Shown here: piece after piece, positions 9,256 through 17,943 of the stretch
Numbering within the stretch: the stretch's first letter is position 1
How the letters are laid out: the number at the start of each line of letters is the position of its first letter
Origin: Leptolinea sp. UBA5203
GTDB taxonomy: Bacteria > Chloroflexota > Anaerolineae > Anaerolineales > Anaerolineaceae
Assembly: GCA_002412765.1 (NCBI GenBank)
Contig: DHVR01000054.1
Span: 1-42,493, forward strand
Reading direction: 5' to 3'
DNA length: 42,493 bases
The notes under the pieces: generated by a model
The model's database searches: none
The model's input: the letters and a program-made list of their open reading frames with translations, nothing else
What the model was told of the DNA's origin: nothing
Made by a program: the position numbers and the translations under genes

Positions 9256-10212
9256 CTACCACCAGATGCGGAACCAGGTTGCCGCATTGGCTTGAAATCC
9301 TTTGTACTGTACTTGAATTTCAGCTCGAATCACATCATTAATCGGTAGGTCACCAACTTTAAACTTCAAAGTACTGATACCATCAGCATCCGTCATTTGG
9401 GGTCGGTAAACTTCCACATTCCCATCCGGTTGAATAATCTTCACATTGACCATTGCGCCGGAAATTGGATTGAGGTTTTGATCCTGTACCGTTATGAATA
9501 ATTCCTGGTGGCTATTGGCCGGCAACAAAGAGCTGGCGACGAATGCATGCGTTTGCAGTTCCACCAGCTCCCCAGGTGTACTGCTGCCATTATCGGGGTT
9601 TAAAATCGTCCGGTCTCCCAGACGGGAATTGAAATATAACTTACCTAAATTCGTCAATGCCACCCGTTTCCCGCTGGGTAGTTCGGGACGCCATTCCATG
9701 CGGCAGTTTTCAAAATACTGCACGTAGCGCCCCTCGGCATATTCCACCTGCGAGATGGGATTGCCAAAAAAGTACTCGCCGTTGTGCTGATCATAAAAAT
9801 CCAAGAAAGCATAACAGACCGTCTTGCCGCTGGCGGAAAATGTACGGCAGGCTTGATGGGTGGAGGCCAGCGAGACCGGCTCATTACCTGGCGTGTAAAG
9901 TAATTGGCCAAGGGGAGCGATCTCAACAATCGTGCCGCTGCTGCTTTTGGTAAGATCAAAACGTGCTTTTTCAAAGTACTGGGTGTGCTGCCCATCAATT
10001 GGATCAATGATCTCATCCGTGATGGGATAACCGAACAATAATAGAGGGTCGCTGGCACTTTGATAGGTATTGAGAACCTCACCACGAATCCAGTGACCGG
10101 TCTCAGGGATATACAGCTCACCAGCTCCGGATTGGGCTGCGGTTTGACCGCTGGATAATATGGCAAGTAGGAGTGTGCTGAGTAAAATTGTGCGTGTAAT
10201 CGTTTTGACCAT
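9256..10212 (-). CDS. Secreted repeat protein with C-terminal Ig-like domain
   Basis: I place the start at the ATG at 10212 because the following residues (MVKTITRTILLSTLLLAILSS) form a classical signal peptide ending near AAQS; a longer reading frame would put 25 polar residues in front. The mature protein (about 290 residues) has two related modules of the kind GYPITDEI...QYFEKARFDL...LGQLLY and GNPISQVE...QYFENCRMEW...LGKLYF, a theme common in Chloroflexota secreted proteins as far as I recall. A C-terminal beta-sandwich domain (VQDQNLNPISGAMVNVKI...TDADGISTLKFKVG) resembles Ig-like carboxypeptidase-regulatory or invasin modules. The role is probably extracellular binding or surface attachment. 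A TATAAT box ends 6 bases before the ATG, so the mRNA may be leaderless. Confidence 0.7.
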   Translation of the reverse strand: MVKTITRTILLSTLLLAILSSGQTAAQSGAGELYIPETGHWIRGEVLNTYQSASDPLLLFGYPITDEIIDPIDGQHTQYFEKARFDLTKSSSGTIVEIAPLGQLLYTPGNEPVSLASTHQACRTFSASGKTVCYAFLDFYDQHNGEYFFGNPISQVEYAEGRYVQYFENCRMEWRPELPSGKRVALTNLGKLYFNSRLGDRTILNPDNGSSTPGELVELQTHAFVASSLLPANSHQELFITVQDQNLNPISGAMVNVKIIQPDGNVEVYRPQMTDADGISTLKFKVGDLPINDVIRAEIQVQYKGFQANAATWFRIWW

Positions 10213-10216
10213 ATCA

Positions 10217-10245
10217 AAATTATACTCAACAACCCAGGCCGAGAC
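10217..10245 (-). promoter_or_regulatory. Promoter of the secreted repeat protein, possibly leaderless
   Basis: Read on the minus strand: TTGTCT, 17 bases, TATAAT, then TTTGAT and the ATG. The spacing is ideal and the -10 is perfect. Transcription would begin at or within a base of the start codon, leaving no room for a ribosome binding site. Confidence 0.5.
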
Positions 10246-10280
10246 AATAGAAAAATGATGGCGTAAAACTCTGGTTGGGC

Positions 10281-10310
10281 AAAACAAAAAGCTGCCTGAT
10301 TAGGCAGCTT
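10281..10310 (-). terminator. Intrinsic terminator of the FmdB-like gene
   Basis: On the minus strand AAGCTGCCT-AATC-AGGCAGCTT is a perfect 9-base-pair hairpin followed by TTTGTTTT. It lies 29 bases after the stop of the gene at 10339-10728 and before the promoter of the next minus-strand gene. Confidence 0.85.
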
Positions 10311-10338
10311 CTAAATCAACGAGGTAATTTGGGTTTGA

Positions 10339-10728
10339 TTAGGATTCAGATTTGGCTTTGGAGGTTTCCACTGTACTGGCAGTGCTTTTGGTACTTTCAC
10401 TGCTTGTAGAGGTTTCCTTCGAGCTGCCGGATTCACTTGAGCTGGAGCTGGAATCACTGGATTTGTTGGAATCCGTGGACTTGCTTTCCATTTTAGCTGA
10501 ATTTTCTGATTCGTTTTTCTTACTCTCTGAGCGCGTGGCACCGGAAGCAGAACGATTATCCGTAGAATAAAAACCACTCCCCTTGAAGACGATACCCACC
10601 GGGGTGTAAACTTTACGCAGGGATTTCTTGCTGCATTCTGGACAACGGGTTAAGGGCGCATCACTGAATTTTTGAGTGCGTTCAAATTGAATTCCACAAC
10701 TGTCACAATGGTACGTGTAAACTGGCAT
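10339..10728 (-). CDS. FmdB-family zinc-ribbon protein with Ser-rich tail
   Basis: The first 45 residues match the FmdB/putative regulatory zinc-ribbon family: MPVYTYHCDSCG, CPEC and GFYSTD, with zinc ligands Cys8, Cys11, Cys29 and Cys32. The remaining 80 residues are a low-complexity Ser/Thr/Glu/Lys-rich tail, probably disordered, of the kind often seen at the end of these small proteins. Proposed roles in the family include transcription regulation of amide-degradation genes, but most members are uncharacterised. GAGG 8 bases before the ATG supports the start. It has its own promoter and terminator and is therefore monocistronic. Confidence 0.82.
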   Translation of the reverse strand: MPVYTYHCDSCGIQFERTQKFSDAPLTRCPECSKKSLRKVYTPVGIVFKGSGFYSTDNRSASGATRSESKKNESENSAKMESKSTDSNKSSDSSSSSSESGSSKETSTSSESTKSTASTVETSKAKSES

Positions 10729-10765
10729 AACTTTTTCCTCAATAAAAGAACAATTCTAACATAGT

Positions 10766-10794
10766 ATTATATCGCTTCCTCAGAAGGAAATCAA
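10766..10794 (-). promoter_or_regulatory. Sigma-70-type promoter of the FmdB-like gene
   Basis: Minus strand TTGATT at 10794-10789, a 17-base spacer, TATAAT at 10771-10766. The expected start gives a leader of about 30 bases containing GAGG before the ATG at 10728. The spacer contains a small dyad, TTCCT-TCTG-AGGAA. Confidence 0.6.
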
Positions 10795-10887
10795 GGTGCA
10801 TTCATGGTTTATAGACTATTTAGGTGGTATTAGGGGATATATAATCATCTGGGGTTAATAGATGAAAGAAATCGATGATATTGGTTT

Positions 10888-10917
10888 TTAGTGAAGCCCT
10901 TCAGCATATGCTATAAT
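10888..10917 (+). promoter_or_regulatory. Extended -10 promoter of dnaE-pfkA
   Basis: TGCTATAAT at 10909-10917 is an extended -10 element (TGnTATAAT). A weak TTAGTG lies 18 bases upstream. Predicted transcription start is about 10924, giving a leader of about 36 bases in which no convincing Shine-Dalgarno site precedes the ATG at 10960. Confidence 0.45.
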
Positions 10918-10959
10918 GCTTTATCCATTAATTTAAATTCACATTGACGGTAGTTAATC

Positions 10960-13900
10960 ATGTCCTTTGTTCATTTGCATGTCCATTCTGAATACAGTCT
11001 GCTGGATGGCTTTAGCAACTTGAGTCAGCTTGTAGCACGGGTGAAAGAGCTGGGAATGCCAGCCGTAGCCTTAACAGATCACGGTACGATGTTCGGTGCC
11101 GTGGAATTTTTTAATGCTGCTACCAAAGCCGGCGTAAAACCGATCATTGGGCTGGAAACTTATATCGCTCCCCGGACGATGCAGGACAAAGAATATACGT
11201 ATGATAAAAAATCCAACCATCTGGTCCTGTTAGCCCAGAATCAAGCTGGCTACCAAAACCTGTTGAAAATAGCCAGTGCCGCGCAATTAGAAGGCTTTTA
11301 CTATGTGCCGCGCATCGATCATGACTACCTGGCAGACCATTCCGAAGGCCTAATTGCCTCTTCCGCCTGTCTGGCGGGTGAGATTGCCCAATCCATATTA
11401 CATAAAGACAACGATACCGTTGAACAAAAATTAAGCTGGTATACCGAAGTCTTTGGCCGGGACCGCTTCTATCTGGAATTGATGGATCACAATATTCCGG
11501 AGTTACGCACCGTTAACCAAGCTCTACTCGAACTGGGTAAGAAGTTTCAGACCAAGTTCATCGCCACCAATGATGTGCATTATATCCGCCAGGAAGATGC
11601 CCGCTATCAGGATATCCTTCTGGCTATTCAAACCGGGTCACTTCTGTCCGACCCGTCCCGCATGCGCATGGAAGGCAATACCTACTATTTGCGCAGCCCG
11701 GAGGAGATGATCCGTCTTTTCGGCCATGTGCCCGGCGCCATTGATAACACGCTCGAAATTGCCGAGCGCTGTGATCTGGATCTCAGCCCAACCGGGTATC
11801 ACCTGCCCCGATTCGACGTCCCTGAAGGATACACCACGGATTCCTACCTGCGTGAGTTGTGTGAAGCAGGCTTGTTACGCCGCTATGGCGACCATGCCAA
11901 AGATGAGGTAGTTCAAACCCGTTTGAACTATGAACTCGAAGTCATCCACAATATGGGCTTTGATGCCTATTTCCTCATCGTATGGGATCTTTGCCGCCAT
12001 GCCAATGAACTGGGCATTTGGTACAACGCGCGCGGTTCCGCCGCCGGTTCGCTCGTGGCTTATACCCTGGATATCACCCTGGTGGAGCCCATCGCGCATG
12101 GCTTGATTTTCGAGCGCTTCCTCAACCCCAGCCGCGTCAATATGCCCGATATCGACCTTGATTTTCAAGATGATAAACGCTCCATGATCATGGAATATTG
12201 CGCCAATAAATACGGTGCAGATAAAGTCGCCCAGATCATCACCTTTGGCACCATGGGTGCCCGGGGCGCGATTCGCGACGTCGGCCGGGTGATGGATATC
12301 CCCCTGATGGAAGTCAACCGGGTAACCAAATTGCTGCCCAATAACCCCGGAAAACCGGTCAATATTCCGGAAGCCATCCAGGCTAATCAAGAACTTAAAC
12401 AGCTTTATGAATCCACACCCTATATTCGGGAATTGCTGGATACCGCCACCCAAATGGATGGTGTGGTGCGCAATGCCGGAACCCATGCCTGTGGGGTAAT
12501 CATCACCGATGAGGCCATCACCAATTACGCCCCTCTGCACCGCCCCACCAGTAACTCAGATGACAACCCCATTCGTTCCGTGGCACAGTTCGAAATGGCC
12601 ATTGTGGACTCCCTGGGGCTGCTCAAAGTGGACTTCCTCGGCCTGCAAACCCTGACCGTGATGCAGCGTGCATGCGCTCTAATTAAAGAACGACACAATA
12701 TCCAACTGGATTTAAATAATATTCCCCTGGCCGATGAAGACACCTTCAAATTCCTCGGCCAGGGACACACCGCAGGTGTCTTCCAATTGGAAGGCAACGG
12801 CATGACCCGCTACCTGATGCAAATGAAGCCGACCAACTTGGACAACATTATTGCCATGGTCGCCCTCTACCGTCCAGGTCCGCTGGAGTTTATCCCTTCT
12901 TATATCCTGCGCATGCACGGGGAAGAGAAAGTCACGTACCGTCATCCCTCCATGGAGCGGATTTTCAAAGAAACCTACGGTATTCCAATCTACCAGGAAC
13001 AGATCATGTTTGCCGCTATCGAGCTGGCCAACTATACCGCATCAGAATCAGATGATTTGCGCAAGACCATCGCCAAAAAAATAGCCGCCAAGCTGGAAAA
13101 ACACCGCATCAAATTTATTGAAGGTGCGCATGCCAACGGCATTGACAAAGAAATCGCCGAAGCCATCTTCATTGATTGGGAAAACTTTGCCCGCTACGGT
13201 TTCAATAAAAGCCATGCCGCCGATTACGGGGTCATCGCTGTTGAGACTGCTTATCTTAAGAGCCATTACACCATTGAATACATGACCGCTCTGCTCTCTG
13301 CCTGGAAAAGCGACGCGGATAAAGTTGCCCTATATGTTGCCGATTGCCGTAATATGGGTATTGAAATCCTACCGCCGGACGCGAATACCAGCGGATGGGA
13401 TTTCACCATTTCGGACAACAACGAATCCGGTCCCGCCATCCGTTTTGGTCTGGGTGCAGTAAAAAATGTTGGGCAGGGTCCAGTAGAAGTGATTCTGGAA
13501 GCCCGAAAAGAAGGTCCATTCAGAGATTTAAACGACTTCGCCCGCCGGGTGGATTTACGCGTGGTTGGTAAGAGAGCCATGGAAAGCCTGGTGCGCGTGG
13601 GTGTACTGGATGCCTTCGGTGAGCGTAACGCCCTGCTCAATTCCATGGATCGCATTGTCACCGTCAGCACCAGTCATTTCAAGGCCATTCAATCAGGCCA
13701 ATTGAGCTTCTTTGGCGCTGCCGGCGGTATTCAGGATGATATCGTGTTGCTGCCTACTCTGCCTCTGGATGCGCGTGAAAAACTGGAATGGGAAAGGGAA
13801 CTACTGGGTCTTTACGTTTCCGACCATCCCCTATCGGCTTATCAGGGATTACTCTCCAAAAAAATCAGTCATTACTCAGGGCAGTTAGCCGAAGCCAAAT

Positions 13901-14871
13901 CCAAAAGCACGGTCATTGTGGCCGGGTTGATCAGCCGCTTCCGCTCACACCTGACCAAAACCGGAAAAGCCATGTCCTTTGCGACCATTGAGGATATCCA
14001 GGGTGAAATTGAGCTGGTGATCTTCCCCAAGGTTTGGCAAAATTATCAATTGGATTTCACTGCGGGGCGTGTGGTATTGATCGAAGGCAAAGTGGATAAC
14101 GAAAATCAGGACGCCAAAGTACTGGTGGATAAAATCACCTTTGTGGATGACACCGACTTTGGCCAAACCGATGAATGGGATCAACCCTTGGATATTCTGC
14201 CAAATTTTGAAGAAGGTCTGCCGGATATGCAGGTGCTGATGGAAATAGAGATGGACATGGACCACGGCATGGAGCCAGACTTTCCACCCTTCGAAGATGA
14301 TGCCATTGCCATGCCGCCTGAATCCCCAAAAATGCAGGCAATTCATGAAGCCATGCCGAGTCAACATCAATCCATGGATTATCCAATGGATTCTTTGCAA
14401 TCCAAATTGGACATGCGAATTCAGACGCTGCACCATGAATCCCGCGAGATTCCCACACGTCCGGTTACCAGTCCTCAGCATCCAACCTTGCAAACCGAAC
14501 GAAGTTTTGAGTCACAGACATCTTTAGCAGTCTTGGATGCTCCACAATCGAAAACTTCCACCTTTACCTACATCACGCCCATTCGCAAAAATGGGGATGC
14601 ATCCTCAGAGAACTCGCTGGAAAACAGAATTATCACCCTGGCTATCCATTCCACAGGGGACAAAAAACGGGATGTACGCCGAATCAACCGGGCGCATGGG
14701 CTGCTAAAATCATTTCCGGGGCATGATCGTTTTGTCTTTATGCTTTTCGAAAATGGCCAACAATATCTGGTAGAATTTCCCAACGAGACCACCGGGCTGA
14801 CCGATGATCTGGTTGAAAAATTAGGTAATTTAATTGGAGATGAAAATCTTCAAGTAGCAACTATTCAATAA
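10960..14871 (+). CDS. dnaE: DNA polymerase III alpha subunit
   Basis: This is the replicative C-family DNA polymerase. The 1303-residue protein begins with a PHP domain (HLHVHSEYSLLDG, His5/His7/His9). The palm carries PDIDLDF at 396-402 (catalytic Asp399 and Asp401) and a third Asp at 558 in LLKVDFLGLQTL. A clamp-binding motif QLSFFG lies at 914-919, and an OB-fold domain follows at about 985-1060. About 150 low-complexity residues (1065-1215, rich in Met, Asp, Gln and Pro) separate the OB fold from a conserved-looking tail (about 1219-1303). The total exceeds the usual 1150-1200 residues because of this linker. pfkA starts 17 bases downstream and is probably co-transcribed. Confidence 0.96.
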   Translation: MSFVHLHVHSEYSLLDGFSNLSQLVARVKELGMPAVALTDHGTMFGAVEFFNAATKAGVKPIIGLETYIAPRTMQDKEYTYDKKSNHLVLLAQNQAGYQNLLKIASAAQLEGFYYVPRIDHDYLADHSEGLIASSACLAGEIAQSILHKDNDTVEQKLSWYTEVFGRDRFYLELMDHNIPELRTVNQALLELGKKFQTKFIATNDVHYIRQEDARYQDILLAIQTGSLLSDPSRMRMEGNTYYLRSPEEMIRLFGHVPGAIDNTLEIAERCDLDLSPTGYHLPRFDVPEGYTTDSYLRELCEAGLLRRYGDHAKDEVVQTRLNYELEVIHNMGFDAYFLIVWDLCRHANELGIWYNARGSAAGSLVAYTLDITLVEPIAHGLIFERFLNPSRVNMPDIDLDFQDDKRSMIMEYCANKYGADKVAQIITFGTMGARGAIRDVGRVMDIPLMEVNRVTKLLPNNPGKPVNIPEAIQANQELKQLYESTPYIRELLDTATQMDGVVRNAGTHACGVIITDEAITNYAPLHRPTSNSDDNPIRSVAQFEMAIVDSLGLLKVDFLGLQTLTVMQRACALIKERHNIQLDLNNIPLADEDTFKFLGQGHTAGVFQLEGNGMTRYLMQMKPTNLDNIIAMVALYRPGPLEFIPSYILRMHGEEKVTYRHPSMERIFKETYGIPIYQEQIMFAAIELANYTASESDDLRKTIAKKIAAKLEKHRIKFIEGAHANGIDKEIAEAIFIDWENFARYGFNKSHAADYGVIAVETAYLKSHYTIEYMTALLSAWKSDADKVALYVADCRNMGIEILPPDANTSGWDFTISDNNESGPAIRFGLGAVKNVGQGPVEVILEARKEGPFRDLNDFARRVDLRVVGKRAMESLVRVGVLDAFGERNALLNSMDRIVTVSTSHFKAIQSGQLSFFGAAGGIQDDIVLLPTLPLDAREKLEWERELLGLYVSDHPLSAYQGLLSKKISHYSGQLAEAKSKSTVIVAGLISRFRSHLTKTGKAMSFATIEDIQGEIELVIFPKVWQNYQLDFTAGRVVLIEGKVDNENQDAKVLVDKITFVDDTDFGQTDEWDQPLDILPNFEEGLPDMQVLMEIEMDMDHGMEPDFPPFEDDAIAMPPESPKMQAIHEAMPSQHQSMDYPMDSLQSKLDMRIQTLHHESREIPTRPVTSPQHPTLQTERSFESQTSLAVLDAPQSKTSTFTYITPIRKNGDASSENSLENRIITLAIHSTGDKKRDVRRINRAHGLLKSFPGHDRFVFMLFENGQQYLVEFPNETTGLTDDLVEKLGNLIGDENLQVATIQ

Positions 14872-14888
14872 TTTATCAAAGGGTAACT

Positions 14889-15872
14889 ATGGAAAGCACG
14901 ATACAACTCAAAAAAATTGCAGTTTTAACCTCGGGCGGAGACGCGCCAGGGATGAATCCATGTATTCGGGCCATCGTCCGCTATGGAATTGATCAAGGTT
15001 TAACCGTCATTGGTGTGGAAAGCGGCTTTAATGGTCTCATTCACGGTGATTTTCATGAAATGGGTGCCCGGGATGTAGGCGGCATCATGCAGCGCGGGGG
15101 AACCATCTTACAGACAGCACGCAGTGAAGAATTTGTTACTCAGAAAGGCCAGCGTGAAGCTATTCGACAGATGAGTTCTGAAGGCATTCAAGGTCTGATC
15201 GTGATTGGCGGCGATGGTTCTCTCCAGGGAGCCATGAAACTTCATGAACAGGGCATCCGAGTCATCGGTGTTCCCGCCAGTATTGATAATGATATTTTTG
15301 GCACCGACATGGCCATCGGCGTGGATACCGCCCTGAACACCATCGTAGATGCCATCGATAAAATTCGCGATACAGCTTCTTCCCATTCCCGCGCATTCCT
15401 GGTGGAAACTATGGGTCGTGAATCCGGCTATCTGGCTGTTCAGGCAGGTATCGTTACCGGTGCGGAAATGGTGTTGGTTCCTGAAGTACCGACGGATGTA
15501 GACAAATTAGTTAAATCCATGGATGAAGCTTATCGACGGGGTAAAACCCACTGCATCATCGTCTGCGCTGAAGGAGCCGTGCCACACACAGCAGAACTTG
15601 CCCAAATCATAAATGAAATGGATTTGGGATTTACCACACGCATCAGTATTCTCGGCCACATGCAGCGCGGCGGTAAACCCTCCTCCTTTGACCGGCTATT
15701 AGCTTCCCGCTTTGGAGCTAAAGCAGTTCAATTCATGATCGACGGACAATCCGGGGTCATGGTAGGGCTGGATGGCAGCTTAATCACCACTACTCCCCTG
15801 GAGGAAGTTACGACCAAGAAACGTCAGATCTCCATGGAAACTTATCAAATGGCGAGCATTCTGGCTCGATAG
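14889..15872 (+). CDS. pfkA: ATP-dependent 6-phosphofructokinase
   Basis: The enzyme phosphorylates fructose 6-phosphate to fructose 1,6-bisphosphate, the committed step of glycolysis. The 327-residue protein has TSGGDAPGMN at 14-23, IGGDGS at 106-111, PASIDNDI with the catalytic Asp133, and MGRESGYLA. The residue after GGD is Gly110, which in this family marks ATP rather than pyrophosphate as donor. An AAAGGG ribosome binding site lies just upstream of the ATG. The gene follows dnaE by 17 bases and is followed by a strong terminator, so the pair forms a two-gene transcript. Confidence 0.95.
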   Translation: MESTIQLKKIAVLTSGGDAPGMNPCIRAIVRYGIDQGLTVIGVESGFNGLIHGDFHEMGARDVGGIMQRGGTILQTARSEEFVTQKGQREAIRQMSSEGIQGLIVIGGDGSLQGAMKLHEQGIRVIGVPASIDNDIFGTDMAIGVDTALNTIVDAIDKIRDTASSHSRAFLVETMGRESGYLAVQAGIVTGAEMVLVPEVPTDVDKLVKSMDEAYRRGKTHCIIVCAEGAVPHTAELAQIINEMDLGFTTRISILGHMQRGGKPSSFDRLLASRFGAKAVQFMIDGQSGVMVGLDGSLITTTPLEEVTTKKRQISMETYQMASILAR

Positions 15873-15898
15873 TTTTCATCCTGGTTGCATATCAAAAT

Positions 15899-15930
15899 GG
15901 CTCTCCTTCAATTGCGAGAGCCTTTTTTTA
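15899..15930 (+). terminator. Intrinsic terminator after pfkA
   Basis: GGCTCTC (15899-15905) pairs with GAGAGCC (15916-15922), followed by seven T and then ATTTTATTTATT. It ends the dnaE-pfkA transcript. Confidence 0.88.
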
Positions 15931-16302
15931 TTTTATTTATTAGTTTTGCCGCCTTTATTTACCCAGAAAATCGTGCATTATAAAGGACAAAAATGCAAAA
16001 TTTGTTTTGTGGGAAACCCGGAATAGAAACAATCCATTTTTGCTAAAAAGTCGACTCCTCACCATAAGAGGCCTACTCGCCCCGGGTTTATTTTTTCGTT
16101 TATGTCGTGTGCTCCGTAGTCTATGGTTTCCGTCTTAAACCTATTTAGGGGAACATATAAGATTTACCAACCAATTGTAAACACCCCCACCTGCACCTAC
16201 CCCATTTTCCAAAAGCGAAAATAGGGTAGGAATCCATAAAAAATTGGAATTGGTCATTTTGACCCAGTATTATGGTGTGTTAATTTATATCTTGACCATT
16301 AA
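15931..16302. other. Non-coding gap between convergent pfkA and lysS
   Basis: No credible reading frame is present. A TATAAA hexamer at 15979-15984 could be a -10 element. AAACCCGG at 16014-16021 pairs with CCGGGTTT at 16082-16089, directly followed by ATTTTTT, and a smaller CCTC/GAGG hairpin lies between. These could describe a small RNA of about 100 bases, but the -35 is poor. A strong hairpin at 16196-16230 is listed separately. Confidence 0.3.
16196..16230. repeat. Long intergenic hairpin
   Basis: CCTACCCCATTTTC and GAAAATAGGGTAGG form a 14-position stem around a 7-base loop, with one mismatch on the plus strand. The mismatch becomes a G-U wobble on the minus strand, so the RNA fold is complete only there. 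It has no T tract and therefore is not an ordinary terminator. It lies beyond the lysS terminator and could be an RNA processing or 3'-end stability element, or a degenerate repeat. Confidence 0.45.
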
Positions 16303-16332
16303 ACAAAAAGGCTCCCTTTCATAAAAGAGAGC
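16303..16332 (-). terminator. Intrinsic terminator after lysS
   Basis: On the minus strand GGCTCTCTTT-TATG-AAAGGGAGCC pairs fully with one wobble and is followed by TTTTTGTTT. On the plus strand one pair becomes a C-A mismatch although a T run follows, so the element seems tuned to the greA-lysS direction. Confidence 0.82.
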
Positions 16333-16357
16333 CTTTTTTATTGGTTTGGATTAATGA

Positions 16358-17875
16358 TTAGGGATTTTGCCGTTCCCGCAGATGAGGAAAGAGCAGTACC
16401 TCACGGATGGTGGCTTGATTGGTTAACAACATCACCAGACGATCGACGCCCATGCCGAAACCGCCGGTAGGCGGCATGCCGTAGGAGAGCGCCTGTAAAT
16501 AATCCTCATCCATCGGATGCTGTTCGTCATCGCCATCGGCATAGTCCCGCCCCATTTCGGTGAAGCGGTCTTCCTGATCTTGGGGATCATTGAGTTCAGA
16601 GAAGGCATTGCATAATTCCATACCGCCCACAAACCCTTCAAAGCGTTCCACAACCTGGTCATTTTCCGGTTTGGATTTTGCCAATGGTGAAATTTCCCGC
16701 GGATAATCATACAGGAAAGTGGGTTGAATGAAATTAGGTTCCAGAAAATCACCGATCATCGAATCGATCAGCTTGCCGCGCGGCAGGGTAGGCGATACAG
16801 AAATTCCTTTGGCCTGCATGGCTTGATATAATGTTTCTTTAGTGGGGAAGGCATCAATATCAATACCCACGGCATCAATCAAACCCTGGCGTAATTCAAC
16901 CCGTTTCCAGGGAATTTCCATGCTGATCTCATTGCCGTCAAACATAAATTTGCGGGTGCCCAAGACCTCATCACAGACGAAAGCCAGCATTTGCTCGGTG
17001 AATTCCATGATCTGGTGATAGTCGGCGTAGGCCATATAAAATTCAAGTTGAGTAAATTCCGGATTGTGCTTGTAGGAAACACCCTCATTACGAAAATCCC
17101 GACCAATTTCATAAACACGATCCATCATGCCAACGATCAAACGCTTCAAATACAGCTCAAAAGAAATGCGCAAAAACAAATCCTGCTTGAGCTGATTGTG
17201 ATGGGTGACAAAAGGCTGAGCGGCTGCCCCGCCATAAATCGGCTGCAAGATGGGAGTTTCCACTTCCAGGAATTGGTGATCATCCAAAAACGTGCGCAGA
17301 GCCTTGACCGTCTTGGCGCGTTTACGAAAAACTTCGCGCACTTCCGGATTGACGATTAAATCCGCATAGCGTTGGCGATAGCGGGTTTCAGGATCTGAGA
17401 GAACCGTGTGACGAATGGTCTCCCCTTCCACGACTTCATCTTTTGCCGCTGGCAAGGGTGTGATGGATTTGGAGAGCATGCGAAATTCATGCACATGAAC
17501 CGTGGCTTCACCTGTCTTGGTGCGCATCATTACGCCGCGGGCTTCCACGAAATCCCCAATATCATAAATCTCACGGAAATTGGTGATGAAATCCTGTCCT
17601 AATTCATTGATCCGAAAAAATAATTGCATGCGGCCATAGCTGTCTTCCAGGTGGGCAAAAATTAACTTTCCCATCACCCGTAACGAACGCAAACGGCCTG
17701 CCAAACATACCTCTAAGGGTGCAGCATCTTCACCTGCCGGAAGAGCATTAAATTCAGTAAGCGCCGATACTGTTGTATGAGTAGGGCTGGCTGTGGTTGG
17801 GTATGGATTTAAACCATGCTCAACCATGTATTTAATCTTATCCGCTCGAATTTGCTGTAGCTCCGAAAATTTCAT
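16358..17875 (-). CDS. lysS: Lysyl-tRNA synthetase, class II
   Basis: The enzyme charges tRNA-Lys with lysine. I start it at the ATG at 17875 (MKFSELQQIRADKIKYMVEHGLNPYP), preceded by AAGGA; the longer frame adds 19 residues without family support. The 505-residue protein has an N-terminal OB-fold anticodon-binding domain (about 50-150) and a class II catalytic domain. Motif 2 is YEIGRDFRNEGVSYKHNPEFT (near 252-275) and motif 3 is GGFGMGVDRLVMLL (near 470-485). It follows greA by 68 bases; the greA-lysS order is found in many bacteria and implies co-transcription. Confidence 0.95.
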   Translation of the reverse strand: MKFSELQQIRADKIKYMVEHGLNPYPTTASPTHTTVSALTEFNALPAGEDAAPLEVCLAGRLRSLRVMGKLIFAHLEDSYGRMQLFFRINELGQDFITNFREIYDIGDFVEARGVMMRTKTGEATVHVHEFRMLSKSITPLPAAKDEVVEGETIRHTVLSDPETRYRQRYADLIVNPEVREVFRKRAKTVKALRTFLDDHQFLEVETPILQPIYGGAAAQPFVTHHNQLKQDLFLRISFELYLKRLIVGMMDRVYEIGRDFRNEGVSYKHNPEFTQLEFYMAYADYHQIMEFTEQMLAFVCDEVLGTRKFMFDGNEISMEIPWKRVELRQGLIDAVGIDIDAFPTKETLYQAMQAKGISVSPTLPRGKLIDSMIGDFLEPNFIQPTFLYDYPREISPLAKSKPENDQVVERFEGFVGGMELCNAFSELNDPQDQEDRFTEMGRDYADGDDEQHPMDEDYLQALSYGMPPTGGFGMGVDRLVMLLTNQATIREVLLFPHLRERQNP

Positions 17876-17943
17876 CTGATTGTATTCCTTAAAAACAGTG
17901 GTAATAATATGAACCCGCTGCCAATTGAACATTGACCCAATAA

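Noticed and set aside
10339..10577. Second minus-strand frame overlapping the FmdB gene tail
   Set aside because: It is a shadow of the Ser-rich tail; the zinc-ribbon frame has the promoter, the ribosome binding site and the family match.
11875..12540. Long antisense open frame within dnaE
   Set aside because: It lies entirely inside a strongly conserved polymerase gene, with no independent promoter or family similarity.
16014..16089. tRNA gene in the pfkA-lysS gap
   Set aside because: The closing stem is 8 bases, but there is no T-loop GTTCRA sequence, no anticodon arm and no CCA-compatible geometry.
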